From Bacteroidales bacterium (GTDB taxonomy: Bacteria; Bacteroidota; Bacteroidia; Bacteroidales; WCHB1-69), in contig JAFPXF010000019.1 in the NCBI GenBank assembly GCA_017394765.1, forward strand, positions 1 through 64,000: a stretch of DNA of 64,000 bases. The letters are read 5' to 3'. This document shows positions 51,923 through 60,808 of the stretch, piece by piece; the stretch's first letter is position 1, and each line of letters opens with the position of its first letter. The notes under the pieces were generated by a model, which saw only the letters and a program-made list of their open reading frames with translations, was not told the origin of the DNA and did no database searches. The position numbers and the translations under genes were made by a program.

Positions 51923-52903
51923 ATGATTGATATTGGGGTTTTGTTTGAGGTTTGGTGGAGGCGAATCCGGGTGGGGTTGCCGGTGTTGGTTACGGTGTTT
52001 GTCACGGCGCTGCTTTTCGGGGCGTGCGAGACCGAGATTGAGGTGGATTTGCCGGATTACGAGCCGAAGCTGGTCATCGAGGGCACCATCGAGAACGGAC
52101 AGCCCGCCATCGTGACGTTGACACGCAGCATCCCCTACTTCGCCGATATGGATATGCAGTACATCATGAACAACCTGTTCATCGGCAATGCATCGGTGAT
52201 TGTCACCTCCTCCGACGGAGAGCGCGACTCGCTAACCTTGCAGTTCTGCCCCGACTCGCCCCTGATGATTGCCTACGTCAGTCCGACCTTGCGGGGGCGC
52301 GAGAACACCTCCTACACGCTCACGGTCAACTATGACGGCCAAGAGTACAATGCCGTGACAACCATCCCCCACACCTTCGACCTTGACTCTGTCTGGTTCA
52401 GCTATCTTACTGAAATTCTCAACAAGGACACCATGCGCACCGTGCGTGTGCTGATGAGCGACAACGGCGCTGAGGCCAACTACTACCGCTTCCAGATCAA
52501 AGTCAGCTGTCCCAAGTTCACCGACCGGCTATGGGTCAGCACCGTGCCGGTGGCCTTCGACGACAAGACCTTCAACGGGATCACGTTCAACTACGAGCTG
52601 GAGCGCTATGGCATCACGATGCTGCACACCTTCGGGATGAGCGAAGCGCAGAGCCAAGCTTGCAGGCGCCTCACCTTCCGGCCCGGCGACACCGTTTATG
52701 TGAAACACAGTCTGATGGATTACAACACCTACCGCTTTATGGTTTCCGGCGGCAGCGAGGCTATCCTCGGCTCGAACCCCTTCACCAACCCCGCGCCCGT
52801 GGTCTCCAACATCGAGGGCGAGAACGTCTTAGGCGCCTGGTGCGGCTTCGCCTCCAAAATCGACAAGATATTCTGGGAGGACACGGTGGGGTACTATAAT
52901 TGA
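51923..52903 (+). CDS. DUF4249 lipoprotein, TonB-receptor partner
   Basis: 326 residues. A long N-terminal signal with lipobox LFGAC (Cys35) is followed by ETEIEVDLPDYEPKLVIEGTIENGQPAIVTLTRSIPYF, the DUF4249 opening, and an all-beta body. DUF4249 proteins are almost always found after a TonB-dependent receptor; they are believed to be surface lipoproteins helping capture the ligand. It lies 77 nt after the receptor stop, with octamer arrays on both sides. An internal GTG or ATG could shorten the signal, but the lipobox stays the same. Confidence 0.82.
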   Translation: MIDIGVLFEVWWRRIRVGLPVLVTVFVTALLFGACETEIEVDLPDYEPKLVIEGTIENGQPAIVTLTRSIPYFADMDMQYIMNNLFIGNASVIVTSSDGERDSLTLQFCPDSPLMIAYVSPTLRGRENTSYTLTVNYDGQEYNAVTTIPHTFDLDSVWFSYLTEILNKDTMRTVRVLMSDNGAEANYYRFQIKVSCPKFTDRLWVSTVPVAFDDKTFNGITFNYELERYGITMLHTFGMSEAQSQACRRLTFRPGDTVYVKHSLMDYNTYRFMVSGGSEAILGSNPFTNPAPVVSNIEGENVLGAWCGFASKIDKIFWEDTVGYYN

Positions 52904-52904
52904 G

Positions 52905-52936
52905 AAATTAAGAAATTAAGAAACTAAGAAATTAAG
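52905..52936 (+). repeat. Octamer array 3' of the DUF4249 gene
   Basis: Four 8-bp units directly after the stop codon: aaattaag, aaattaag, aaactaag, aaattaag. Confidence 0.75.
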
Positions 52937-52952
52937 TCTTAAGTATTAAATC

Positions 52953-53150
52953 TCAATCATATTCATTCTCCTCATACCAAATGTCATAATCCAGGTCGTC
53001 CCAGTATTGATCCATACGGTTCATATCGGTTTCCGGGTCGTTTTTGGAAGTGATTATGGAATAGTCGGAGGCATTGTAGAGCCAATGTTCCATCGCCTCG
53101 CAAGAGGAGAACGACAAACCGCCTCCCGTCAGCAAGACAACGAAAAACAC
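52953..53150 (-). CDS. Small acidic lipoprotein, unknown function
   Basis: From GTG 53150 the product is ~65 residues: a hydrophobic stretch with lipobox-like FSSC, then an acidic tail (MDQYWDDLDYDIWYEENEYD). The open frame reaches back to an ATG at 53228, but that overlaps the protease gene by 68 nt and adds a polar stretch before the signal peptide, so the shorter form is preferred. It is the last gene of the minus-strand run. Confidence 0.45.
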   Translation of the reverse strand: MFFVVLLTGGGLSFSSCEAMEHWLYNASDYSIITSKNDPETDMNRMDQYWDDLDYDIWYEENEYD

Positions 53151-53160
53151 AAGTCTCGAA

Positions 53161-54927
53161 TTATTTCTTTTTCTTGGGGAGTTTTTCCTGTCCGACAATA
53201 TAGTGCAGTTTTTCGCCATTGTATTCAATTTCCAGTTTGGTGAGCAAATAGGGAGTTTTATTTTTCAAGCGTGGCAATACCAGTTTGTACGAAGTCGTTG
53301 TGTCTTGCAAAATCTCCATCTCAGCCAAGTCAATGGTTCTTTTTATGGTTTGTTTTTCAATGACAATGATTTTGGAAAAAGATGGAGGGCCAAGGGTGAC
53401 GCCCTGTACGGAGAGACGATTGAAATCAAAAGGTTTTCCGTCTTTTGTTTCCACATGGAAGAAGAGAGTGTCGTTTTGCGTGTCAAAGGCATCGAACTCT
53501 ATGCTGTACGATCTCGGCTGGGGCTGGAGAAGGTAGTTGTATGCCTTCAGGAAGTCGGGGATGCCGTAGCCGAGTGCCGTGTCGGGATGCAACGCTTGGG
53601 AGCCACTGATACGCACGGCCTCCATAATTTCGTAGTTGGACTTACTGGGGAATGCTTGCCAAAGACAGGCGACCATTCCGGCCATCAGGGGGGACGAGAA
53701 TGAAGTGCCTGCGGAGGGATTCACAGTACCGTTGATACCGCCCACATAGCAACCCAGTCCCATGGCTGCCACATCGGGCTTGATACGTCCGTCGGCAGTG
53801 GGGCCCACGGAGCTGAACATGGCTTTTTGGCCTCGCGTGTTCACGGCTCCGACAGAGAGGATACCCTCGGCATCGGCGGGACAGCCGATGTAATTCCACT
53901 TCCCTCCGCCCTCATTGCCGGCGCTGTTGCAGACGAGCATCCCTTTGGAGGCGGCGATGGTGGCGGCGCGGGAGGCGCGGCTCACCTGACCGGTGAGCGA
54001 ATCGCGCGTGCGCACTTGTGTCGTATCGTCAAACTTGGTGTATCCCAACGACGAGTTCAGCACCTGGCAGCCCAAGCTGTCGGCCCACTCAAGACCCGCC
54101 ACCCAGTTATCCTCCTCAACCTTATGCTCCGTACGCCCGTCCTCTGTCTGGCAGAGGTAGAACATCGCCATGGGAGCGGTGCCCACTAACTCGCCCTCCG
54201 ACCAGGCGGCGATGCAAGACAGCACATTGGTGCCATGAGAGCCAGTCGTGAACGGCGACTTGCCCGGCTGCACGAAATTACGCGCGCCCAGCAGACGATG
54301 GTCGTTGCGCAAAGCAGAAAAAAAGTGCAAGGTGTCCGCATGCAGGAACCCGGCATCCATCACCATCATCTGTACACCCTCACCCCGAAGGCCGAGACGG
54401 TGTAGCCAATGGATATTGTTCATGCGGACTTGCAAATCGCCCTTCCCATAGTCGTAGTCATCTCCCTGCACCCAAAGCGGAGGGTTGGACACCGCAGACG
54501 GCCTGGCGGCATCCATGAACAAAAAAACAGTATCAAGACATGTCTCGGCCGACTGCATGGCAATGGTGCGCTCGGCGAATGCCACGAAAGGAAGTGCCGA
54601 TATTCGAGGCAGAATGTCCTCACGTTCTGAATAGACGGTGATGCCGTTCAGCCACTTCGAGCGGGTGAGCAGGCGCATACTGTCGTCGAGGGCCAGCACC
54701 TGGCGGATATAGGATTCATTGACGGGGATGTCGAGTTCATCAACGGGGATATGATAGCGTTGCCGCAGCTCCAGAGCCCTCGGGGAGAGCAGTTCCGCCG
54801 GGCGGGTCACGGAATAGGGCGAGCCGGCCTTGTCTTTGAACTGCACCCAATACTTGGCGGGGTGCTGGGCCATGGTGCCCCCCGCAAGCAGAAGCATCAG
54901 AAGAAGAGAAATAATCCTGCGTTTCAT
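53161..54927 (-). CDS. Secreted S8-family (subtilisin-like) serine protease
   Basis: 588 residues with a signal peptide (MKRRIISLLLMLLLAGGTMAQ). The catalytic triad is Asp191 (MVMDAGF), His231 (TGSHGTNV) and Ser409 (GTSFSSP), with the oxyanion Asn338 (CNSAGNEG). An N-terminal propeptide-like region (24-~130) precedes the catalytic domain. The last ~125 residues form a beta-rich tail with no T9SS sorting signature, so it is likely periplasmic or outer-membrane associated. It starts 56 nt downstream of the Fe-S operon and may be transcribed separately. Confidence 0.88.
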   Translation of the reverse strand: MKRRIISLLLMLLLAGGTMAQHPAKYWVQFKDKAGSPYSVTRPAELLSPRALELRQRYHIPVDELDIPVNESYIRQVLALDDSMRLLTRSKWLNGITVYSEREDILPRISALPFVAFAERTIAMQSAETCLDTVFLFMDAARPSAVSNPPLWVQGDDYDYGKGDLQVRMNNIHWLHRLGLRGEGVQMMVMDAGFLHADTLHFFSALRNDHRLLGARNFVQPGKSPFTTGSHGTNVLSCIAAWSEGELVGTAPMAMFYLCQTEDGRTEHKVEEDNWVAGLEWADSLGCQVLNSSLGYTKFDDTTQVRTRDSLTGQVSRASRAATIAASKGMLVCNSAGNEGGGKWNYIGCPADAEGILSVGAVNTRGQKAMFSSVGPTADGRIKPDVAAMGLGCYVGGINGTVNPSAGTSFSSPLMAGMVACLWQAFPSKSNYEIMEAVRISGSQALHPDTALGYGIPDFLKAYNYLLQPQPRSYSIEFDAFDTQNDTLFFHVETKDGKPFDFNRLSVQGVTLGPPSFSKIIVIEKQTIKRTIDLAEMEILQDTTTSYKLVLPRLKNKTPYLLTKLEIEYNGEKLHYIVGQEKLPKKKK

Positions 54928-54983
54928 AAAATCCTGGTTTGATGCTTTTACTTATTCAATTTTTGTCAGCGGTCTGGAGGGAA

Positions 54984-56771
54984 TCAACCCTTTGCAGTGG
55001 AGTTTGCCACCACCTCCGCAATATCCATCACCTGAACGGAGGTGCCGCCGTGCTGGAAGGCTCGTTTGCACATGGGGCAGGCCGTCACCACAACATCGGG
55101 ATCCGGTGCCGTGAGGTTGTCAAGGGCCTTGTCGCGAATGATTGTCTGCTGCTCCAGCGTAATGACCGTATTGCCGAGATTCATGCCGCAACAGAGGCTG
55201 TTCTCCCGGTCGTTTTCCGTCCCCATCAGGACAGCCACAGCTTGGAGCACATTACGAGGCTCGTCGTAGATGCCGCATCCGCGTCCCAACTCACAAGGGT
55301 CGTGGTAGGTAACCTTAAGGCCGCTCTTGTTGACCTTCAATTTGCCCGTCTGAAGGAGGTGGTTGAGGTATTCCGTATGGTGATAGACGGGTATGGAGAG
55401 CTGATACTCGTTTTTAAAGGCATTGTAGCAGATCGGGCATGAGGTGATGAGTGCGGTGGCACCGGAACTGTGGATGAGTTCCGTGTTCTTGCGACGAAGT
55501 TCCGCAGCCTGCTTGTTGAAGCCTTGTTGCGCTAACGGACGACCGCAACAGATACTTCTATCCCGATCCATGTACCAATACTTCTGCCCCACGGCTTGGA
55601 AAATACGTTCCATGGAACTGCCGATGGCAGGCGTAAGCTGCGACATGCAACCGCCGAAGTAGGCCACGCGCCCGATGGCGTTGAAGGCCTTCACTTTGTG
55701 TAGATATTGGTAGTTCCCATCGGTGTCGAGCTCGCCTTTGTCACGCGAAATACGACGGATGGACATCAGGTCGATATCCACAGGACAATCCTCTGCACAT
55801 TGGTTGCACATCAGGCAGTTTTTGCCTGCTTCCACAATGTCCTTGTGGTGCTCCAGGTTCCGCAAGTTGCGCAACAGATAGACCGACTGCACCTCCATGA
55901 TGCCGAGATCCTTGTACAGGGGGCATCTGTCGATACACATGCCACAACGCGAGCAGGCACTGAGTTCAATCTTGGTATAGCCCGTCATCTTGACGCGCTC
56001 CTTGACCCCAAGCTTGCGGAAATAGATAAGGAATATCTCCGTGAAGATGTGCATATAGCGGGAGAACGGCATCAGCACGAAGAAGAGGCACAGAGCAACG
56101 GAATAGAGCGTCCAGAAAGGAAGTTCCAAGAATTGTGCCACAGACGGGCTGAAGAGGTCGCCAATGGTTTGCGTAAGGAAGCCTCCGTTGTGGTAAAGGC
56201 AGGCCGACACCGACTCGCTCAGCAGGCGCAAGGGGAAAATGCACCACAGGGAGATCCTGATGGTGTTGTCCATAAGCGTATGTTTGGTGGCGCGGTGCAT
56301 GCCGAGGAAACGGGAATGGATTTTCTTGACCCACGCCAAGGTAACGCCAGAGAGCACATACAGCAGCAGTGCGTCCATGATGTGGGTGAAAATCAGGGCT
56401 GTCTGCGTCTCCGGAGGTGTTTGATGGAAATAGCGATAGAAGATGGCGACCCAGAAATGGAAGTTCTTGGGGGTGCCTATGCGGCTCTCGATGGCACCGA
56501 CCACAATGAGCAGAAACCATCCGAAAGCGATGCTGCGGTGCATATAGCCCAAACGCCAGTTCTTCTTGGTGATGCGCAGATGGAGCAGGCACTCCTTGAA
56601 CATCTCCCAAACAGCGGGCAGGAACTTCCTGGTAAAGATATTTTTCCGGATGACGGCACGTTGGAATCGGTCAAATTGGCGTATCCAGCGCACGAATTTA
56701 TAAATACATACCGCAAAAAGGGCGTAGGCACCCAGCACAAACGGCAACACGAAAGGATGAAAGTTCTCCAT
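54984..56771 (-). CDS. Membrane Fe-S oxidoreductase, HdrD/DsrK-like with cytochrome-type membrane domain
   Basis: 595 residues. N-terminal ~250 residues have about five membrane helices and histidines placed as in NarI/DsrM-type subunits (TH..D, FTHIMDALLLY). Two 4Fe-4S clusters follow: Cys273, 276, 279, 283 and Cys319, 322, 325, 329. Two CCG domains complete the protein (ICCGRPL ... CPIC; DPCELGRG ... LCCGMNLG ... CPMC), which in HdrB/HdrD hold a special 4Fe-4S centre for disulfide chemistry. It probably passes electrons between the quinone pool and a soluble donor or acceptor. Its start overlaps the stop of the 114-residue partner by one base. Confidence 0.82.
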   Translation of the reverse strand: MENFHPFVLPFVLGAYALFAVCIYKFVRWIRQFDRFQRAVIRKNIFTRKFLPAVWEMFKECLLHLRITKKNWRLGYMHRSIAFGWFLLIVVGAIESRIGTPKNFHFWVAIFYRYFHQTPPETQTALIFTHIMDALLLYVLSGVTLAWVKKIHSRFLGMHRATKHTLMDNTIRISLWCIFPLRLLSESVSACLYHNGGFLTQTIGDLFSPSVAQFLELPFWTLYSVALCLFFVLMPFSRYMHIFTEIFLIYFRKLGVKERVKMTGYTKIELSACSRCGMCIDRCPLYKDLGIMEVQSVYLLRNLRNLEHHKDIVEAGKNCLMCNQCAEDCPVDIDLMSIRRISRDKGELDTDGNYQYLHKVKAFNAIGRVAYFGGCMSQLTPAIGSSMERIFQAVGQKYWYMDRDRSICCGRPLAQQGFNKQAAELRRKNTELIHSSGATALITSCPICYNAFKNEYQLSIPVYHHTEYLNHLLQTGKLKVNKSGLKVTYHDPCELGRGCGIYDEPRNVLQAVAVLMGTENDRENSLCCGMNLGNTVITLEQQTIIRDKALDNLTAPDPDVVVTACPMCKRAFQHGGTSVQVMDIAEVVANSTAKG

Positions 56772-57115
56772 TATGCTAAGATTTCAGTGGTGTTTGACAA
56801 AATCTGGCGCATGTTGATAATCAAGGATCGGAGATTGACACCCCGGGGACAGACGAGCGTACACTTGCCGCAAAGCATGCATTTCTGAAGTTCTTCTTCC
56901 AAACGGTCATACTGGCCGCGTTTGAAATACAGATGCGTTTTGCGGATATTGAAATCGGTGAACTGACGAGCCGAGCAGGAGGCCGTGCAGCCGCCGCAGC
57001 TTATGCAGCGCTTGTAGGACGGCACGGCTTCGAGAAGCTGTTCCGCCTTCCGCATATCCGCCTGCGAAAGGTTTATGGTTCGTGCTTTTTTGAGGAAAAA
57101 TCCAAAATCTGCCAT
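56771..57115 (-). CDS. HdrC-like 4Fe-4S dicluster protein (small)
   Basis: 114 residues with two CxxCxxCxxxC clusters: Cys37, 40, 43, 47 and Cys79, 82, 85, 89. The second ends CPRG, where the usual Pro is kept. It is a soluble electron carrier or the HdrC subunit of the complex formed with the downstream membrane protein. Translation is probably coupled with the next gene (one-base overlap). Confidence 0.85.
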   Translation of the reverse strand: MADFGFFLKKARTINLSQADMRKAEQLLEAVPSYKRCISCGGCTASCSARQFTDFNIRKTHLYFKRGQYDRLEEELQKCMLCGKCTLVCPRGVNLRSLIINMRQILSNTTEILA

Positions 57116-57186
57116 TTGAATAGTTCTTGAACGTTGGAGGCTAATGGCTCCGAATATTTTTGTTTTAAAATGGTACTATGAAAATA

Positions 57187-57795
57187 TCACTCTTTGCCGA
57201 GTACTTGTTCGCGCAGTTCCATACCGCTGGTGACCTCAAAGATCTTGCGCACCTCGGCCATGTCTTCGTGGGGGATGTCGCGCAGGGCGCCGGCTCCCTT
57301 GCCGTGGTAATTGGCACCGAACTTGGGGGCTACCTCCTTGATGTTCTTGATATACCATTCCCAAACGGGCCCTTGCTCCACATGCTTGGAGGGTATGACC
57401 TTGTCGGGGTGGACACAATAACCTATTTCAAGGATATTGCCCTCAATCTCGCGCATCAGCTGGATTTGCTGGCGTCCCATTTCGCTGTCTTTGAAATAGC
57501 CAAACTGTTGGGAAAGTTTGCGCAGCACGTTAATGATTTCGCCGGGGGCGTTGCCTCGCGGGCAACGAGGCTTGCACGACATACATTGGCCGCAATACCA
57601 AATGGTGTCGGTACGGAGCAATTTCTCGACTGCGGCTTCATCGCCACGCTGCACGGTGTCGCAAATGCGGCGCGGATCATAGTCATAGAACTCCGCCGCC
57701 GGACAAACCGCCGTACACATGCCGCAATTCATGCAGGCCTTCAAAGCCTCCTGATAGCGGACATCCTGTTTAATCAGATTTACAAGATTACCCAT
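57187..57795 (-). CDS. HdrC-like 4Fe-4S dicluster protein (202 residues)
   Basis: Two clusters: Cys21, 24, 27, 31 (CMNCGMCTAVCPAAEF) and Cys68, 71, 74, 78 (CGQCMSCKPRCPRG). A C-terminal ~120-residue helical region (QQIQLMREIEGNILEIGYC ... PVWEWYIKNIKEVAPKFGA) is typical of HdrC-family subunits. It starts 2 nt after the VOC gene stop, so it is co-transcribed with it. Two different HdrC-like proteins in one operon suggest a chain of carriers. Confidence 0.85.
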   Translation of the reverse strand: MGNLVNLIKQDVRYQEALKACMNCGMCTAVCPAAEFYDYDPRRICDTVQRGDEAAVEKLLRTDTIWYCGQCMSCKPRCPRGNAPGEIINVLRKLSQQFGYFKDSEMGRQQIQLMREIEGNILEIGYCVHPDKVIPSKHVEQGPVWEWYIKNIKEVAPKFGANYHGKGAGALRDIPHEDMAEVRKIFEVTSGMELREQVLGKE

Positions 57796-57797
57796 GG

Positions 57798-58868
57798 CTA
57801 TTTGAATTTGACCTTGTTGAATTTCATCATCCGGAAAAGCATCTTAGGCAACTGCTTGGTACGGTCGCGCTTCATCATGTCGATGCCGATGTTGAGAGAA
57901 TCGATGATGGGGATCTTGTGCGACTCCACCAGCTCAATCAGCGTCCCGTCCGGGTCTTCGATATAGGTGAAATGGCCGGCGGCCTTGCCCATGTCAAATT
58001 TCGACTGGTTGGCGCAACTGTCCACTGTGAAGGGGAATCCCTTCTCGACACAATGTTTCTCCAATTCGCGCATGTTGACCACATCGAAACAAATTTGGAT
58101 AAAGCCCGGGTCGCCCCAATAGCGGCCCTCGTAGATTCTACGCGGAACACGATCCAAAGCTTGCACCAGCTCGATGGTGCCATTACCATACAAACCTGAA
58201 AACGGTCCCGTATGGGGTGTGGAGCGGCCAAGGAGCACACGACGGTAACGGCTCTCACCGCCCCTGAGAGTACGCCAGTCACTGAAAACACCATTTTTGT
58301 CGTACAGCACCGTATCGTAGCCCAGGATATCCTGATAGACGGCCAACGAACGGTCGATGTCTGTGACACCGATCATGGCACCCACTATGCCGCCCGAAAG
58401 ACGATTCTCGTCGATGAAGATATAGTTGTCCTCCACCACCTGGAAGCAATTGCCCGCCGGGTCACGGACATAAAAGGTCGGCAAGCCTCTCGGATCGGTG
58501 AAAATCGGAGTGATGTCCCGATATTTTGCCGTCAGTTCCTCGTGATAAGCCGCGATGTTATGGCTCTTGATTTTCGCGATGAAAATGCCGAGATCGCCGA
58601 TTTGGATATCGAAAGCGACAGGTTGAGGCTTGCGCTCCGAGTATTGCCAGATTTCAAAACCGCCGCCGCCTTGCAGATTGGCGGCAATGCAGGCATGGCG
58701 ACGTTGCGGCTGGTTTCCCGTGTAGGGAAGCATCAACTCCGCGATGGTATCATCCTCCAGGATGCGGACGTTCATCTGGAACATCTCGGCATACCATTTC
58801 CAAGATTCCACCATATTCTCAGTACCCACACCCACCTGTTGTATTCCTACAATATTATAATTATACAT
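57798..58868 (-). CDS. Two-domain VOC (glyoxalase/dioxygenase fold) protein
   Basis: 356 residues from ATG 58868 (MYNYNIVGIQQVGVGTENM); a longer open frame runs over the promoter region. Two VOC modules are visible: residues ~8-140 (ending PTFYVRDPAGNCFQVVEDNY) and ~155-300 (MIGVTDIDRSLAVYQDILGYD ... FTYIEDPDGTLIELVESH). The DPxG and E-(L/V)-V-E endings carry metal-ligand glutamates of the family. A fused pair recalls HPPD-type dioxygenases, but the order of motifs does not allow naming the substrate. First gene of the Fe-S operon. Confidence 0.8.
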   Translation of the reverse strand: MYNYNIVGIQQVGVGTENMVESWKWYAEMFQMNVRILEDDTIAELMLPYTGNQPQRRHACIAANLQGGGGFEIWQYSERKPQPVAFDIQIGDLGIFIAKIKSHNIAAYHEELTAKYRDITPIFTDPRGLPTFYVRDPAGNCFQVVEDNYIFIDENRLSGGIVGAMIGVTDIDRSLAVYQDILGYDTVLYDKNGVFSDWRTLRGGESRYRRVLLGRSTPHTGPFSGLYGNGTIELVQALDRVPRRIYEGRYWGDPGFIQICFDVVNMRELEKHCVEKGFPFTVDSCANQSKFDMGKAAGHFTYIEDPDGTLIELVESHKIPIIDSLNIGIDMMKRDRTKQLPKMLFRMMKFNKVKFK

Positions 58869-58875
58869 TGTACTA

Positions 58876-58912
58876 TTTTTTGAGCTGCAAAAATAATAAA
58901 TTTGTATCTTTG
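58876..58912. promoter_or_regulatory. Divergent promoters for the VOC/Fe-S operon and the TlpA-like gene
   Basis: Plus strand: TTTTG ending at 58882 and TATCTTTG at 58905-58912, 26 nt before ATG 58939. Minus strand: CAAAAATA at 58888-58895 reads TATTTTTG, 19 nt from ATG 58868. The two -7 boxes are only 9 nt apart, so the promoters overlap. Confidence 0.65.
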
Positions 58913-58938
58913 CCGCCCAAAAAAAATCAACAATAAAT

Positions 58939-60639
58939 ATGAAATACATTAGAAACTTTGCTATTCTGTTCTGTGTTATGATGATAGGCGGGCAATCGTT
59001 TGCCCAGACAACTCAACCGGCCACATCTACCGTGCAGGTCAGATTGCTGAACAACGATTTTTCACACGTCGATCTCGTCAACTCCTACGGAAACGAAAGG
59101 AAAGTTTATGCATCCGCCGACATAGCAAACGACCAATTTGCGATGAGTCTCAACCTTGCAAACGACATCTATCGTTTTGACTTTGGCAACGACAATTTCT
59201 TCCTCTATGTTGTCAAGCCCGGCGAGAACGTCCAACTCACCATTGATGCCGAAAATCTGCAAAGCGTCCCTTCCGTGACCGGCTCGCCTTCCATGGCGTT
59301 CGTGAAAGAGGCCACCGGACTCACCTCCCGCAAAAAAGTGGTGCTCGACAGCCTCAACACCGCCTTGCAGTCCGACCCGAATCAGAAATATTGGAGCAAC
59401 ATCACGCAAAACGTGAACCTTTACACGCAGACCAACGACGATGTGGACAAATACATCATCTCCGCTTTCCAATCCGCGGATTCCCTGACGATGCTCTGCA
59501 AACAGATGGCCCCATCCAACAAGGTCAAGGGTTCCGAGATGGACCTTTTCCTCTCCTCTGCCACCAAGTTGCTCAAGAGCGTGGACAACAACTATCGTCC
59601 TTTCGCCTCCTATCTTGAGAACGCGGGCAACTACTACGACTTCTCAACCGGACGCCTGGCGGGCAACGCTGGTTTCTATGCCAAACTTGACCACTATATC
59701 AAAAGTGTAAATGGCCGCCACCAAATGGCGATCTCCTCGATCGGCTCCTACATGGACATCGTGCGCAAACTTATCGCCGACCGTGACAGTTTGGTGTTCA
59801 ACAATCTTATGGAGCAAAAGAAGGTTGCCAACGGATGGGCAGAGCGAGTAATCGCGCTTGTCAACGGGCACATTGTCCCCATGTCGGCCAAAGCCAACGA
59901 CTACAAGCAACTGGTGGCTGCCGACAAGGGTTCCGGCAGCGGCCTGGTTTCCGACGCACAGCAGATTCTGCGCGAAGTGGTGAACACCTATCAGACCAAA
60001 TACAACGAGACGGACAGCTACTTGAACGGAAAGCTCATAGAGCTCATCAAAAGCCACAAGGACGACGTGGCCGTGTTGATGTTCGTGGACATGTTCCCGC
60101 GCGAGCAGAACGCCGCCTTGCACGAAGAGGTCATCCAAGCCCAGCATGTCACCAACCCCGACCATCCCATTGTGAAGGAGCGTTGGAACATACTGAACTC
60201 CCCTGCACACAAGACCTCAATTGGAGCAATGGCCCCCGATCTGGCCTTCCCCGACCCCGATGGCAAGATTCGCAAGCTCTCAGACTTGCGCGGCAAGGTA
60301 GTGCTGCTCGACTTCTGGGCCTCCTGGTGCGGCCCCTGCCGTCGCGAAAGCCCCAACGTGCGCAACGTCTATGCCAAATATCACGATCAGGGCTTCGAAG
60401 TGTTCAGCGTCTCCCTCGACCGCGACGCCAACAACTGGAAGAAAGCCATCGCCGATGACAAGCTGGTATGGCCCAACCACGTCAGCGACCTGAAATATTG
60501 GTCCTCCGAGGCCGCCGCCATCTACGGCGTGCGTTCCATCCCCAGCATGTTCCTCATTGACCGCGAAGGCCGCATTGTGGCCAAGGACCTGCGCGGTGCC
60601 GCCTTGGAGAATGCCGTGCGAGAGCTCATCAACAAGTAA
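58939..60639 (+). CDS. TlpA-like thioredoxin-domain protein, periplasmic
   Basis: 566 residues: signal peptide (MKYIRNFAILFCVMMIGGQSFAQ), a ~100-residue beta-rich domain of the DUF4369 sort, a long helical middle part, and a C-terminal TlpA/AhpC-TSA thioredoxin domain (GAMAPDLAFPDPDGKIRKLSDLRGKVVLLDFWASWCGPC) with redox Cys464 and Cys467. In Bacteroidota such proteins reduce disulfides in the periplasm. It is divergent from the Fe-S operon, and the close promoters suggest that the two respond to related redox conditions. Confidence 0.87.
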   Translation: MKYIRNFAILFCVMMIGGQSFAQTTQPATSTVQVRLLNNDFSHVDLVNSYGNERKVYASADIANDQFAMSLNLANDIYRFDFGNDNFFLYVVKPGENVQLTIDAENLQSVPSVTGSPSMAFVKEATGLTSRKKVVLDSLNTALQSDPNQKYWSNITQNVNLYTQTNDDVDKYIISAFQSADSLTMLCKQMAPSNKVKGSEMDLFLSSATKLLKSVDNNYRPFASYLENAGNYYDFSTGRLAGNAGFYAKLDHYIKSVNGRHQMAISSIGSYMDIVRKLIADRDSLVFNNLMEQKKVANGWAERVIALVNGHIVPMSAKANDYKQLVAADKGSGSGLVSDAQQILREVVNTYQTKYNETDSYLNGKLIELIKSHKDDVAVLMFVDMFPREQNAALHEEVIQAQHVTNPDHPIVKERWNILNSPAHKTSIGAMAPDLAFPDPDGKIRKLSDLRGKVVLLDFWASWCGPCRRESPNVRNVYAKYHDQGFEVFSVSLDRDANNWKKAIADDKLVWPNHVSDLKYWSSEAAAIYGVRSIPSMFLIDREGRIVAKDLRGAALENAVRELINK

Positions 60640-60733
60640 GAGGGGTAAGACGAGTGAACAGTGATCGATGAGGAGTGATCAGTGAGGAGTGATCAGTGAT
60701 TACTCCTCACTTAGCATGTAATAGTATATTATG

Positions 60734-60768
60734 AACCCCATAAGTTTTTGTCCAACTTATGGGGTTTA
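60734..60768. terminator. Terminator between convergent tlpA-like and kce genes
   Basis: AACCCCATAAG (60734-60744), loop, CTTATGGGGTT (60756-60766), then T and A runs. It can work in both directions. Just before it, at ~60658-60712, lie two 14-bp tandem units (gagtgatcagtgag/t) and a partial inverted copy (attactcctcactta). Confidence 0.85.
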
Positions 60769-60808
60769 AAACAAAAGGCAGTTTTTTTGTTTGCGTAAAA
60801 GAACTGAA

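Noticed and set aside
60650..60712. Short repeats gagtgatcagtga as a regulator-binding array
   Set aside because: They lie between a stop codon and a terminator of convergent genes; simple tandem duplication is enough.
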